DNA of 64,000 nucleotides from Streblospio benedicti (lineage: Eukaryota > Annelida > Polychaeta > Spionida > Spionidae): assembly GCA_019095985.1 (NCBI GenBank), contig CM032666.1, forward strand, positions 38,136,572 through 38,200,571. Direction: 5' to 3'. Under the pieces are notes generated by a model. It had not been told where the DNA came from, made no database searches, and saw only the letters and a program-made list of their open reading frames with translations. The translations under genes were made by a program, and so were the position numbers. Shown one piece after another: positions 48,540 to 61,488 of the stretch (positions within the stretch are counted from its first letter, which is position 1; every line of letters begins with the position of its first letter).

Positions 48540-51372
48540 ATGGAGGACGTGAGTAGTACATGTGACTCTTCTGAACCAAAAAATCCTAAACTGAAGGTTA
48601 AAAAGACCATGAAAAAGTTAGATCCTGGCATAATCTATCTCAGTAGAATTCCCCGAATGATGAATGTAAAAAAACTACGACAAATTCTTGAGACGTATGG
48701 TGAAATAGGCCGTGTGTTTCTTCAACCAGACGGTGAGTGACATTGCGCAATCATGCAATGACCCTTCCCTTTTTTTTTATTTGTGTGGATACTCTGCAGC
48801 CATCAACTTGCTCATGATTATATCAGAGGGAGGCCACGTGGTGTTGGTACGTGGACCTCTAGAGGCAAGATATGGCTAACCAATTGAGTCTCGGGGTGTA
48901 GGGATCTATTGTTTTCAAATTAGGTGAGTTAAAAGGGTAAACCATATGTAACAAACAAGGATCAGTAAAAAGATTTCCGTTTAAAATGTAGTCTTATATG
49001 CAGGAGTGGTTTTGATATGTAGTTTTTCAGGAGGTACAAACAAACCTGTCAAGCCACGTACCTGGGTGTCACCATCACAGAGTACCTGTCGTGGTCACCG
49101 CACTTAAACAAAGTTGTAGGGAAGCAAATTCCAGAATTGGCTTCTTGTGGCGGAACCTGAGATTCTGCCCACGTCTCCATGAGCAAGCGTACTTCATGCT
49201 GGTACGCTCAGTGACTGAATACAGTGCCTCAGTATGGGATCCTCATCTCAAGAAGGACATCAAACAGCTGGAAAGGGTACAGCGCAGAGCAGCTCGGTTC
49301 TTGGTAGGTGATAGCACGTGGCGCAGCAGTGTGACGGCTATGCTTCAAGATCTTGGCTGGAAGTCACTGCTGACGTGACATCCGCCTCGCCCTCTTCTAC
49401 AAGGCCGTGCATGGACTCACTGCCATCCCCATCACCGATACACTCATTGAAGCCGACTGCAGGACCAGGTCAAACCACCCCTACAAGTTTCGCCACATCG
49501 CCGCAGACTCCACCACCTACAGACACTTGTTTTCCCCCCGCACCATACCACAATGGAACTGTTTACCCCTTATAGATGTGGTAACTCGTCCGGAGTCACT
49601 ACTCCAGACTTTATCTGGCAACACCACTCTGCCAGACTATCCGCCCGACCGTGAATAGGTGGCACACTCCTCAAGCTGCGTGATATCCTGTTAGAACTTT
49701 GCAGTGTAATTGACAAGACAAGACGTCGTTCAGGATCTTTAACATAAAAACAAGCCGACTTATTCACCTATGGTCTTCTATCAGCTCAAGCTTTAATTTG
49801 TCGAGTATATGCCAGTCATACTGGCCTGCCTTTTATAAGTAATAGTGATCCAGTTTGCAGCTCTTCGTTGTACTCGCTCCAAGCTATTACGGTCTTTCAC
49901 ATGGCGGGAATTGCATATCATAGAACTCAGAACAAGTGTACTCCATGTTGGAGCGTACCAAGGGAATGTAGATGAGACATTGTAGCTCTTTGGGGCAGCC
50001 TTTCAGGTTCCTCTTGAAGCCTAACTTTTTGGTTGGCTCTTGCACAAGACTTGTGAGATGTGGATGCTCCAACTCAGGTTCTTCTTTATGATCTCATATT
50101 GATGACAACAAACTTTTAACTTTTTTTTTTTTGAACAAAGTGTTTTTTGCAACAGGTTTGAGCACTACTTCCACTGCTCATGTGCATAAGTGATTAAATT
50201 GTATAGTATGAAATGCCTTATAAGACTAGCATTTCAATATATATATTAAGTGTTTGAAAATATGAAATTCGTGTGTATACCCACGTCAGCTATTTATAAA
50301 AGAATTAATGGATGTTTATGGGCAAACAACCTTGGGTATATGCCCCATTTTCGCATGACGTTCGATGTATCTAATGCACATATTACGTATTATTATGATT
50401 TATTCCAGTGATTTTATTTTTTAAAATCATTGGGGTAGACAATCAACGTTGCCTATCTACATGACATTTTGGAGTAAGCTTACCATTGCCATTGTAAATG
50501 TGTCCCTGTAATGATGTGTGGAACAATTTGATGTTAAAAATGATGTGCCTTGTCTTAGCATTTATGCTCATTATATAAGGTCAAGAGGCCACATATTTTA
50601 ACTGTTGAACTATTAATTTATGGGTGTGGCATAAGTTATTGAGTCCTGTTAATTCTAAATGCAAAACATGTCCATGGATCTTCGCATCGTCATTCCAACA
50701 TGCATTTTTTAACTGATACTGTGGTTAGACTCCATTACTTGTATTACATCTTTTATTTACTGTGTATTGCTTCCTTATTTAACATAAACATGTTACTAAA
50801 ACAGTTTTCTTTCCTTTTCAGAAAAAGAATCCAAAAAGAAAAAGAATAGAAAGTTTAGTGAAGGATGGATTGAGTTTATTGATAAACGAGTTGCGAAAGC
50901 AGTTGCAAGAACATTGAATACAACCCAAATTGGTGGCAAAAGGAAAAATCCGTGGTTTGAAGATATATGGAACATGAAATATCTTCCTAAATTTAAGTGG
51001 GGGCATCTTAATGAGCGATTAGCCTATGAAAGAGCTGTACATCAGCAGCGAATGAGAACTGAAATAGCTCAAGTTAAGAAAGAAACTAATTTTTATATTC
51101 AAAATATGGAAAAGAAACGTGTATTAGCTCGTAAAGAGAAAAAGACTGGTGTTGAGATAGAAACAAGAGAATGGGAATTTACTCAAAAAGAAACTGAGGA
51201 TGAGGTGCTTTCAAAAAAGCGTAAAAACAATTCAGGTGATGGTAGTGCCAAAAAGAAACAAAAAAATGATGGACCGAAGGTTAAAAAAGCTGGGCTGGAT
51301 AACAGTTTTTTGAAAAGTCTCTTTTCAGGTGGGAATAAAGGTGATTCTGAACAGAATTTAACAAATTCTTAG
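48540..51372 (+). CDS. ABT1: Activator of basal transcription 1 (yeast Esf2 homologue), two exons
   Basis: A nucleolar RRM protein; the yeast homologue Esf2 acts in 18S rRNA processing within the small-subunit processome. Exons 48,540-48,732 (donor CG|gtgagt) and 50,822-51,372 (acceptor ccttttcag) join in phase and give about 247 residues. After an acidic and basic N-terminus the RRM begins at GIIYLSRIPRMMNVKKLRQI and LETYGEIGRVFLQ, and continues in exon 2 with a lysine-rich loop, FSEGWIEFIDKRVAKAVART and GGKRKNPWFEDIWNMKYLPK. The family-typical helix follows (HLNERLAYERAVHQQRMRTE, then KKETNFYIQNMEKK). The C-terminus is Lys-rich and ends with a FLKSLFSGG-type motif. The ATG was chosen because the preceding in-frame ATG lies in unconserved sequence. 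The 2.1 kb intron carries two LINE remnants. Confidence 0.93.
49020..49670 (+). mobile_element. LINE fragment (C-terminal reverse-transcriptase region)
   Basis: The plus strand encodes IGFLWRNLRFCPRLHEQAY, LVRSVTEYSASVWDPH, and KQLERVQRRAARFLVGDSTW. After one frame change near 49,375 it continues FSPRTIPQWNCLPLIDVVT. These are standard CR1/L2/Jockey-type 3' motifs. It lies in the ABT1 intron. Confidence 0.85.
49745..50100 (-). mobile_element. Second LINE fragment, opposite orientation
   Basis: The minus strand encodes KKLGFKRNLKGCPKELQCL, IPLVRSNMEYTCSEF, then (after small disruptions) VKDRNSLERVQRRAANWITI. It is a related but distinct LINE lineage. It faces the first fragment tail to tail inside the ABT1 intron. 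Confidence 0.75.
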
Positions 51373-51845
51373 AACAAAACCAAGCTTATTATTTTAAATT
51401 GTTATTGATTACTTGATGGTTATATGGTATATTTATTTATTTTTCTTACTATGCAATATCCAATAAAATGTTCTATTGTTATGATATTACAACATAAGCA
51501 AACAAAAATGTACATGTACTTTGTTTTTCAGATTTGCATATGATTATTGAAGTCTGAATATAGACAAATAACGTAATCATGAGGTTATATAGTTGTTAAA
51601 GTTGTTTGGTTGTGTATTAAGATTAAATGAATAGTATAAAACTGAAGTGATAATGATATAAAATTTATCATATTGAGTAGAATTACAATTAAAGCAATGC
51701 ATGCATTAAATTTGATTGACTTTTGAGCATATAGATTTGTTCAAGTCAGTTGATTACATTGTGATAATAGTTACCATTTTCTACAATACTGCAAGAATAA
51801 AAGTAAATATTGTGTCAATGATACAGATTGTTGTTTGTTGGTTAA
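51373..51845. other. Tail-to-tail region between ABT1 and KYNU
   Basis: Only 473 bases separate the two stop codons. ABT1 has AATAAA at about 51,461. The most obvious minus-strand AATAAA for kynureninase lies at about 51,430-51,441, so the two 3' UTRs may overlap. Confidence 0.5.
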
Positions 51846-54800
51846 CTATAAATCATGTGAGGCTATCAACGATTCTCCTAACAGTTTGATAAACTTGTGC
51901 ACATCCTTGAAAGAGTTGTATATTGGTGCAGGCGCCACTCTAATAACGTTTGGTTCACGCTTGTCAAGCTATAAAAGATAAATAAAAGAGTGTTAATCAT
52001 GCTTTGCTTAACGTAATGTAATGCCATTTGATAATTGATAAGACCCTCTATGTAAATAAAATGCAACTATTCACATCTAGATAACAATTTACTATTTATT
52101 CTGATTGTCAAATGTATGTTCCCAAAAAGTTATGTCCTAAAAAGAAGCTTACCACGCATCCTCGTTTTACTAGTTCTTCAAATACTTTTGAAATTGGTAC
52201 TGAGAACATAATGGAAAGTTGAGCTCCCCTTTGTTCAGGATCCCGGGGAGTAATGATGTCGACGTAGGGCCTGTAAAAAAATTTTTTTTCTGTAATTCAT
52301 TCACATTGTATGTTATGAAGAATTGTGCGCACAATTATTCTAATTTAAGGATGGTGAATAAAGTAGGTAATGCTATTCTGTCACAATTCACTTATTGGAA
52401 ACTTTATTTTCCTCTGACAGTGCCATTGAGTTATAAATAACAGAAGTCTGCAAAGATAATGAAGCAAAAGTGGGACATGGTGTGGGGTGTTACTCTAACT
52501 TTGTGTTTCACGTTAGTAGTTATAACCATTGCTTGTACTGTGTATGTGTGATGTGAACATAAGTACAAGATAAAAAAAGGTTACCATTACATAAAGCATT
52601 TTAAAAGATAGCATATTCTTGATTCAAATTCATATAATTACACTGATGTTGGGTGTATTTTGGAAATTGTGCCCACATATAATCTTGAATTTAGGTTACC
52701 ATTATTGGAGAATATTGTTATTGACATGTGATAAGAACACAGAATAATAGAACACTGGACCAAACTAGAGACAATTTGTATTCCGAGTCAAATGCTATCA
52801 ACATTGTTTTCGTCAACAATGTCAGAAGAAAATAGAGTAGCTTGTTTTGAATCTAAATTGAAATATTGGTTATATAACCTTCCGCTGTTATCTTTTGGAT
52901 AATAATGCAGAATGAGATATTCTAGGTACGCTGTCAACAGAAGAGATTTTTCACGCAGTTCTTCGATTGTTGTTTGGTTAAATACCTAGAAATGAGAAAT
53001 TAGAAGTAATCAATTTTTTAACATAGGATTTTTTACAGGATCTCTACTGTATTTACAAAAAAGTTTGGTGCATGTAATTAAATATTTCAACTGTGAAAAA
53101 TTAGTACAAAAGCGCAAGAAAAATGACCATGGTGAAAGGGAAAAGTCTGCTTAATATTAGTCTGTCTTGTAGCCTCTTTAGAAATAAATATTGAGTTTGT
53201 ACTTTAATTATCGGAACCCACCCTTTTCCCAATAACTTCCTTCAAACAAAACAGATTTCTATAAATGTATTAAACACCATTTGGTACAGAATGGCAAGGG
53301 TAACTAAAATCCATGGCAAAATAACTCAAATCATTGTATACATTGTAAGATACTGAAGTGTTAGCATACATTACGTCTCATAGTGTTACGTCAAACGTAT
53401 TTTACTAACTGACGTATCTCACTTATGTAATATTTTCTATAGGGGTCAAAGTGCATAGTGCGCTATATATCGTGTATGCAGGGTACAAGTTCACATGTTC
53501 TTGAAAACTGCTATTTTCATGGTGTAAATAATAGACAGACTACCATTATTGGGTGAGAATGTGTCTTTGTTTTCTAGTAAGTACATCTCTTACATCCATA
53601 CTAGCTTCAACTGCTGCGCACAGTAACATTGGAGGATTCGATATTCTGTATGCACGAGCCCCGTCATCAGCTTCCAACTCTAAAAAAGAAAATTCAACCC
53701 TAATTAATGGCATGATTCTATTACGTCATTTTGATTATTAAGAATAACGATAGAACGTCTGCAAGCAAATTAATATTTTCATCTAATTAAAAAAGCTTTA
53801 TTTATTATGTCACGTTACAAGATTAACATTTTAACTGCATGTGGCATAATTTTAAAAACTTTTTGCTTTTATTATCTCTCCTTGAACATAAATACCAATT
53901 GATGTTTTTCAAATTTAAGATATATCCTCTGATTAGCTTCCAATAAGGTCTAGTTTGTTGGACAAAACCCCCATCATGAACATTCGGTATTATGTAAAAC
54001 AATTATTGATTTTTTTTTGCGTTTCAAACTGTGGAACAATATTTTGTACTAATTCAAATCATTACCATTTGTCATTTTAAAGCGAGTGCTCATTTTATGG
54101 GACCACCACCCGTGGAACTTGGGAAAGTCATTGTCAAAATGTTTTTCATGTAGAAAGAATCCAGCAATACAGCCCGCTCCAGAATTCAAGTACTGGAACA
54201 CAAAGAGAACTGCTGATTAACAATTGCATAACTGATGTAATATATGACCAGGGTTCACTATAGTGACAAATGTGATTGCTACTTAACAGCTCGATAGGGG
54301 AGCACTTTTAAGATAAAAATGATGCAAAGATACCAAGTCAAGTTCAGTAATACTTTGTCCTTCAACATTTTGACCATACAAAATGAAAATGGGAACTTTG
54401 ATGGCCAGTTGGTCAAGTATCACCATTGACGTCATGAAGCTAGTGCACTTTAAGATAACACGTGATATTTGACATTGCAACAATAATTTAGACTAGTCAA
54501 TGCAAACAAATGCCAAATTTTATGTTCATGATATATTGCATCTCAGTAGGGGGTAAAAGATGATGGATAGATCTATACCTAATCATAAACATGAGAATAT
54601 CCATAGGTGCTTCCCACACCCACTTGTAAGGAACTCTTATTCTAATCACCAATCGATGAAACAAAGTGTAGAAAAACAAATTCTCTTTCAGTCTAGAAAG
54701 TCATATAACAGTTCTGCCTTTATCGCTATATAAAAAAGAAATATTTAATTGAAATAATTTGGAACTTGACAATATTGATAACATTAATCTGAATGTCTCA

Positions 54801-57800
54801 TTAATTTTGTTGTAGACTTATATGGAGTCTCCTACTAAGTTCAATTAAGACCAACTATTTTTGTGGGGCTGTCAATGGCAGATCCAGGTTTTTAGAAAAG
54901 GGGGGGGGGGGAGCGCACTTCAGGGATTTCATGGGTTTCGTACGCACGATCGTAAGCAGACGTGTAAAAAAAACTATGAAAATGAGGTATTTTTGGTGGG
55001 GTTGGGGGTGGGGGCACACACTCCTGTGCCCCCCCTCCTGGAGCTTGAATCATTATTGTTGAAATAATTCAAGAAGTAAATCAAATTTAAAAACTTCACC
55101 TTATATGAACACCAGCAAGCGAAGTCGACATCCCACTCATGTAAATAGATAGGTACATTTCCTGCAGCATGAGCAAGGTCCCACCCCACATAACATCCCT
55201 GAAACAAACCATAGATATAGTTCAATACTGTAGAAAATAGCAGATAGATTAGAAGTGTTACAAATGTACAGAAGATTCACTGATGTGATTTTGATATAAC
55301 TGCCGTCATCCTGAGCATGGAAAAATCTTCAAAGTTAGAGAACTTCTAACTCAAGAATTGATATTCGAAAGTTCGAAGGTTCACCACGTGCCTATGTAAT
55401 ACCAATAACTGGAAAATATTGTGTTTACCTTTTTATGTCCAGCTTTTGTTATTGTTGGAATGTCAAAGAATTGGCCAGTATAATATTGTACTCCACTCAA
55501 CAATACCAGGGCTATGGAATCACCATGTTCATCAATTGTCGAAAGTATATCCTCAGTCCTCAGAGTTTCCTCGCCCTGAAATATATTGTAATGGTTTAGA
55601 ACTATTCGAATGCACATCTAATAGATATGATATGTATAACACATCAACCATTACTTTCTTATAATTATGTTCAATTTTTAATTCTTTGTAATATGTTGGA
55701 ACTCTTTACTTCCTACTTACTTTCCGTGGCTTTACAAGGAGCATTACATCGTTAGGATCCAAGCCATGTAAGCGAGCATGGGATTCAATCGCATACTGCA
55801 AATATACATAGGATGTTTGAAATGTTTGTAGTTTTAAAACAAAAGTTCATTTTAATAAACTATGACCTGTGCTTTTTTAGCACAATATTTTATTTTCAAT
55901 GTCGATTACAGTTGTCTTGATTATTTCAAAAAATCTTAATTTTGGTTTAACATTTCTCACATGATCTGAAGGAAAAGCATGTTCTTCCAGTAGCACTTTG
56001 AATCTGGTTGGTGTTGGTCTGTAAAACGACACCTGAAAATATTGGGCATATTTTATTTGTATCACTGTATATACAACTAATCTGGAGATAACAAGAAATT
56101 CTAGAATAGCAATATATACCAATTAGGTTCTACTGGATATAATTAATAATAATAATTGGATTTTTATACTAGCAAACCAATTTACGTGCTACAGCTAGTT
56201 GCCTAATTATTAAATTGTTGATCTTACCAATTGTAAGTGTTCATTGACAGTGAGTCCATTCATAACAACCACTTCAATTCTCTTGGCACCTACAAATAAA
56301 AATTATGTTTTATTCAGAAACCAGGTATAGGATTGCAGTTTGAAAGATTTTGTGATTTGCCTCCTGTTAATGAAAACCCTCCATTTTAATTTGATGACTA
56401 TCAGTGTTATGTATGTTTGATCTATCTATCTCCTCATGTGATACTCATTTCCTTTTAGATAAAGATGAAATAGATTTTGGTGTGAATGTGAGATCAGAAA
56501 AATCTGTTTAAGGCAGATTCAATGGGTGTTGGGGAACTTCAATCGCGCTTGAGTTATCCATAAATTTGAATTATCATAGTTTGAGATAAACAGTCTCATC
56601 TGTATGAGACCAAATTTACAAGGCTGTTTTGATAATTATGGCTTGAAACCACACTGAATACCTACCTACGATTTTAGCCATACTATTGTCGATGACCTCA
56701 TCACAATGTGCCCAGGGCATCACTCCGTTCAGGTGACCATGTACTCCTCTGAAAGATGCAAATGTTATGAATTTTATAGTCTTCTTTCATCTAAATATTT
56801 AGCAACTTAAAATGTAGGGCCTAGTCAATAGATATTCAAAGAAAGGGAGGGGATGCATATGGCTTTATTTGTCCATCTAAATTCAAATTTTTTATAGATA
56901 ACCTAAGACGCAAACATTTTTTTCGCTGTGTACAAAAGTATCATTTCAATATTCATAGTCTCAACGCTCTGATTTCTTAGAAATTTCTAAATCATAATTT
57001 GTAAATAGAATGAATGGTCTACATCTATTGCCACTAACAGTTGTGTACATTTGGTAGTGCATTTGTTTATTCAGCTATTTATTTTTGTATAAATTCATGT
57101 AACTGAAGAAATACTTACTCGTTTGCCCATTTTAGTAGTTCTCTATCGATTTTGTCTTTAATGCCTTTTGGTTGAAGGCCGAGTGAATTACCACAGAAAT
57201 AGACACAGTCTTCATCACCATCCACTAAATTTGTATCAACTGAAACAAGCATTTGCAAACATTGCAGTCATAAATTTCAGGGATGGGTTGCCAGAACCTG
57301 TCTCCTACCCAAGCTTTACATCATTTGTATGTGGAATGCACATGTGGGGTCCCGACTCAGGGTCCCGATTGCTGAAAACCCTAGTTCTGCCACTGATCAT
57401 ATTTCTATATAACATAGATTGATGCATATATTTTACAGTTTTGTTATTTAACAATACTTTTACCCTCTTATCTCTTCTTTTAATGCATAATATAAATGAG
57501 AAAGATGTCCTGTAGATATATTCAAACTGTGAAAATTTTTAACATGTAGTGGAGTGGACATTGGAAGAAGATTTTTATGCATTTTTATTTGTCACTTTGA
57601 ATAATTCGTAATGAATTTGAAAAAATAAATTCTTAAATTCTACTTGTATACTTTTATTTCTAATATAGGAGAGATAAACTTGCACAAAAATTGTTTAAGT
57701 TTGTCATTTAATAAAGTATACATTTATTGTTCCTTTATTCCAGACCGTGACAATCACTCCAATGTATGAATGGATGCAAAATGTGATTTGCAAATTGTGT

Positions 57801-58772
57801 AATTACAATGATAGGTCCTGCTGCCATGTAACAATAGTTCCCTTCAAATTGCATGTAAACATATCAGTCATGATTTATTGCATCCTGTAAACTACTCGTT
57901 TGTGACAATTCAAACAAAGAATGTGATAATTATCTAAATGGTCATTTCTGTATCTTTCTAATAAAAAGTAAATAAATGGAAATATACCATTTGGAAGAAC
58001 CTTATTTTTCATGTAGTGAAAATTATTGCGGAGAATCGCTAATCTGTCTTCAGCATCCATCCGTGCAGCAAAGTCTCTGTCCGTTAAATTGAGTCCCCAT
58101 TTCTCTGCTTTTTGTTGCAAATGTTTCAATGGGTGTTCTATGCCTTGAAAAAGGAATGAGATATTTAATAGTATTTTTAAAATACACTTCTTTGAAAATC
58201 ATACACATTACAAAAAAAAAGAGAGATACAAATAAAAATGAATCACACTTAATCATTAATCACATTTTAATCCTTTTGAATATTTTTACATAGAACAGCA
58301 GAATATTGTATGTGTTCAAATAAGTGAATAATTTTAATTCTATGTGCGGAGATGTCTTTTGTGTTTGTATCTCATTACTCCATGCAAATAGGCATTTGTA
58401 TCTTCAGAGATGAATTCATTACTAGCAACTGGTAGACTATCTACAGATCCGTCGAAAGTAGATCAAAGTAGTCCTGATACCAATGCCCTGGAACCAAGAC
58501 CCAAAAACTATGTTGGGACATAAAATGAAATAAATTGGTGGCATTGGCAACACGGATGACCAATTGCACCTACAATGCATTTTGATTATTTGGACATGCA
58601 TTTTAACTATTTGAATACGATTTGTAAAGCTGTCCTATATACAAGACTTCAAGGATAAATGGGTCAACACTTGTCCTAACAAAAGAAATCAGAAATCATA
58701 TATAAATGAGAAATTACCTTTTTTCTCTCCGGATGAGGTGTCAAGATACCCATCGGTCCCATTTGTTAACAT
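51846..58772 (-). CDS. KYNU: Kynureninase, 14 coding exons, complete
   Basis: A PLP enzyme of tryptophan catabolism that cleaves 3-hydroxykynurenine and kynurenine to (3-hydroxy)anthranilate plus alanine. Exons from the start: 58718-58772, 57988-58143, 57119-57224, 56666-56748, 56228-56289, 55961-56032, 55721-55795, 55429-55575, 55100-55198, 54066-54192, 53594-53679, 52879-52985, 52153-52270 and 51846-51968. All phases agree, for about 471 residues (human 465). Landmarks are [66 protein letters not shown] (Asp259) and DFACWCSYK, whose Lys285 should hold PLP; then [27 protein letters not shown] and [13 protein letters not shown]. The exon 12 donor is the weak AAG|gttata. An acceptor (ttttag) lies just upstream of the ATG, so a non-coding first exon is expected. 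A G-tract MITE sits in the intron after exon 9. Confidence 0.97.
54877..55045. mobile_element. G-tract MITE in a kynureninase intron
   Basis: It starts TGGCAGATCCAGG, has a 12-G run and a gagcgcacttcagggatttca phrase shared in part with the copy at 2179-2337, and ends in ccccccctcctgga. It lies about 55 bases from the exon carrying the PLP lysine. Confidence 0.6.
57250..57415. repeat. Probable transposon remnant in a kynureninase intron
   Basis: The reverse complement reads CAGTGGCAGAACTAGGG followed by G/C-rich sequence (gggaccctgagtcggg), which looks like a MITE end. The other end is not defined. Confidence 0.3.
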
Positions 58773-59698
58773 ATTTCCTAAAATTTGGATTTTAAACACT
58801 ATATGAGCTGCGTACAATTGAACTGGTTTGCTTTATATGTTCAAGATGTTAACATATTTCGTGTTTATATACGCTTATCACAATCACTTGTAATGATCCT
58901 TGGTACAAAGACAAGAAAACTTGACTTGTACGGAGGATGTTTTTGGCTTTGATAACATTTGTGTGTAGTGCAAGGGTTTGTTGACATGTAAATGACGTAT
59001 ATATTTTCCAACACCCTTATTTGAATTTGAGTCAGAGATAGTTTAAAGAGCTTGGTAATGCTCTTTGGTGGAGTTGTGTCCATGCTTGGTCCACTTTCCT
59101 ACTTGCATTACTCACCTATATTTTTCAACATAAATAAAAAATGATATTGTTCAATTCTCAAATCTCCCACTAAAATGATATTAAAATTGGACAGCTCTTT
59201 GTAATTTAGAAAACATGCTATCAAGTATCAATATTTAATGCTTTTAATTTGTAGGAAACTTCATAACGTTTCATCTTGTAAAATTATTGTTATAAGGTCT
59301 ATTCAAATTGCCAATTCTAGTGAGTTTTCAAAATACAACTGTAGTAAATTGAATAAATCAAGATCATTGGTGCTTTATAGCTTAATTTCATCAATAATTT
59401 ACGGGAATCTGTTTCAGTCTTTCAGACCGTACAAACCGGTATATCCGGTACTTCAATAACTTGTGAATTAAACTCAAAAAGAGGATGTTGTTATTTCTTT
59501 GTATCTATGATAATGCAGTGGTTCAGAATGTTTTTGGATTTAATTTAAAAGTAAAAGCTGCACAATAACAAGTAAAAAAACAAATTGATTCTATTGAACT
59601 AGTTTTGATGTTTTTAACTTGTGTGTTTATACTTAATTTTATTATTTTTATTTGGGCAAATAGATACACAGTGCATTAATGATGCGAAAACTACTAAC

Positions 59699-59790
59699 CT
59701 GCCCAGTGTGCACTGTATCCTGTGATGAGCTAATCACATCTAATGTTGCCGCAGTCAACTGTCTGTGACAGTTGAGCTTGCAAATTATAG
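59699..59790 (-). promoter_or_regulatory. Candidate non-coding first exon of KYNU
   Basis: The minus strand ends CACTGGGCAG|gttagt, a plausible donor about 920 bases upstream of the acceptor before the kynureninase ATG. It lies in the expected place and is less AT-rich than its surroundings. There is no direct proof. Confidence 0.3.
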
Positions 59791-61235
59791 AAAATGAGGC
59801 AATCTGTTTCATTACAAATTAGTATCAATGTTAAAGGGATGTAGATATGAGACATGTTCATCATTCATGTACCATGTAAAAAATCATGAAAAACTGTAAT
59901 AGAATATATCAAACCTTCACATTCTCATAAACGCCGAAGGTGATAATGGGTTGAACCAATGTCAAATTTCATATTTATCTTGTTGAGATTTTGAAACGGG
60001 ACTGCAGTCGTACATAGTTTTTATTTTTACTTTTAATCTTGGATAAGTAAAAACATGTTAACTAGTACAGTAAAAGCATCAATGTCAAATTTATACTGTG
60101 GTCTGCTTATAAAATTGGGTATTTCAATACATTTTATTGTGCAACAGATTTTCGTTAAAAACTATTCTTATCCTATCAATATTTACATGCAAAAATGAGG
60201 CTTCTAAGTTGAGCAATCTAAAGAGCCTTTAATAGATGTTTTAACAAGAGATATTCTTTAAACAAGATGTAAAATTAAGCATGTAAAAATAGCACAAAAA
60301 GGGAATGATTGACATTATATTCAGTTTACTATAGATTGGGGAAAAAAAAGTGAGAACACAAGTATTGATGAAAATATTATTTGCTTTATTTAAATAAATA
60401 CCATTTCTATTCTGTCATTCATAATTTATAACACTTTTTAAACTCATACTTGATCAAACTTACACTCTTGTATGGTCACGTTCATAGCTCACAAAGTTAA
60501 AAACAACCATTCACTACATATTGCCACAATTTCCACATTTACCACATTGTTTTGACTGTATGAATGCCCGTATAAATTTACCAATAACGGGTATATCACA
60601 AAACAAACATTGTTCTGAATAATAGCACCAACTGCTAAAAACAATTGACGCTACTTAAAAGTGTCATGAGCACTAACATTAGTTACAACTACATTTTTTG
60701 AATTCAATTGCAATGTATTCAATATTTAATTAGTATTGAAAGAGATAGTATGACAATGATTAAGAACAAAGATCATGAATAACGCAGTTTACATACATGA
60801 TTATTAATGGACTTGATTGACATTTGGAAAACCAAAATTTGAGCAAAACTTCATGAACTCTACTTTCAGCAGACTAGAATGTTAACGAAAAATTCTTGCA
60901 TACAAAATAAACAATTCGTTTTATTTTCTAAGAAATCATAACATTTTGACCAAATCTAGGAATAAAAGATGGTGACTTTGTGAAGGCTTCCTTACTTCTC
61001 AATTTAAAATGTTTTGGAAAATAACTAAATATAGTTGTGACATAGCGTACAGTATATATATATATAGCTCTATTGCACATAAGTTTTAGGCTTGTATGAA
61101 GGTAATATTTGGACAGGGTACCGAGAATCCGTTCAACCAATTTACAACAAACAAAACAATATACATGTATTTGGTTTGAAATGATTTCTTGGACTTAAAA
61201 TATCTCATTATATGTACTAAGTCATTATACATACA

Positions 61236-61488
61236 ACTCCAAGTCAGGTTAGGACGATATCACAGTTTCTGGTGGAACTTGAACCATACAACACCAAATC
61301 GCCTAGCAGTTAACACTGACTCACAAGTACACCCCACCACTGGAGCTAGGACAAAAAATCAGAGCTCAGATGGAGGGTTTGTTTGTGAAGAATTCTTATA
61401 CCACACTGGTCTTCATAGAATTAATTATTGATCAATCGTGCGTTTGAATCCCATCAGACTGTGATATAGTCCTAACCTTACTTGGAGT
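61236..61488. mobile_element. MITE with about 31-base inverted ends
   Basis: The left end (ACTCCAAGTCAGGTTAGGAC, then GATATCACAGT) and the right end are imperfect inverted copies differing at about two positions. The 253-base body is non-coding. A GTTTGAATCCC word inside resembles a tRNA B box. Confidence 0.6.

Noticed and set aside
57168-57422. 84-codon open frame in the kynureninase region
   Set aside because: It runs across an intron and a MITE-like remnant, opposite to the real exon.
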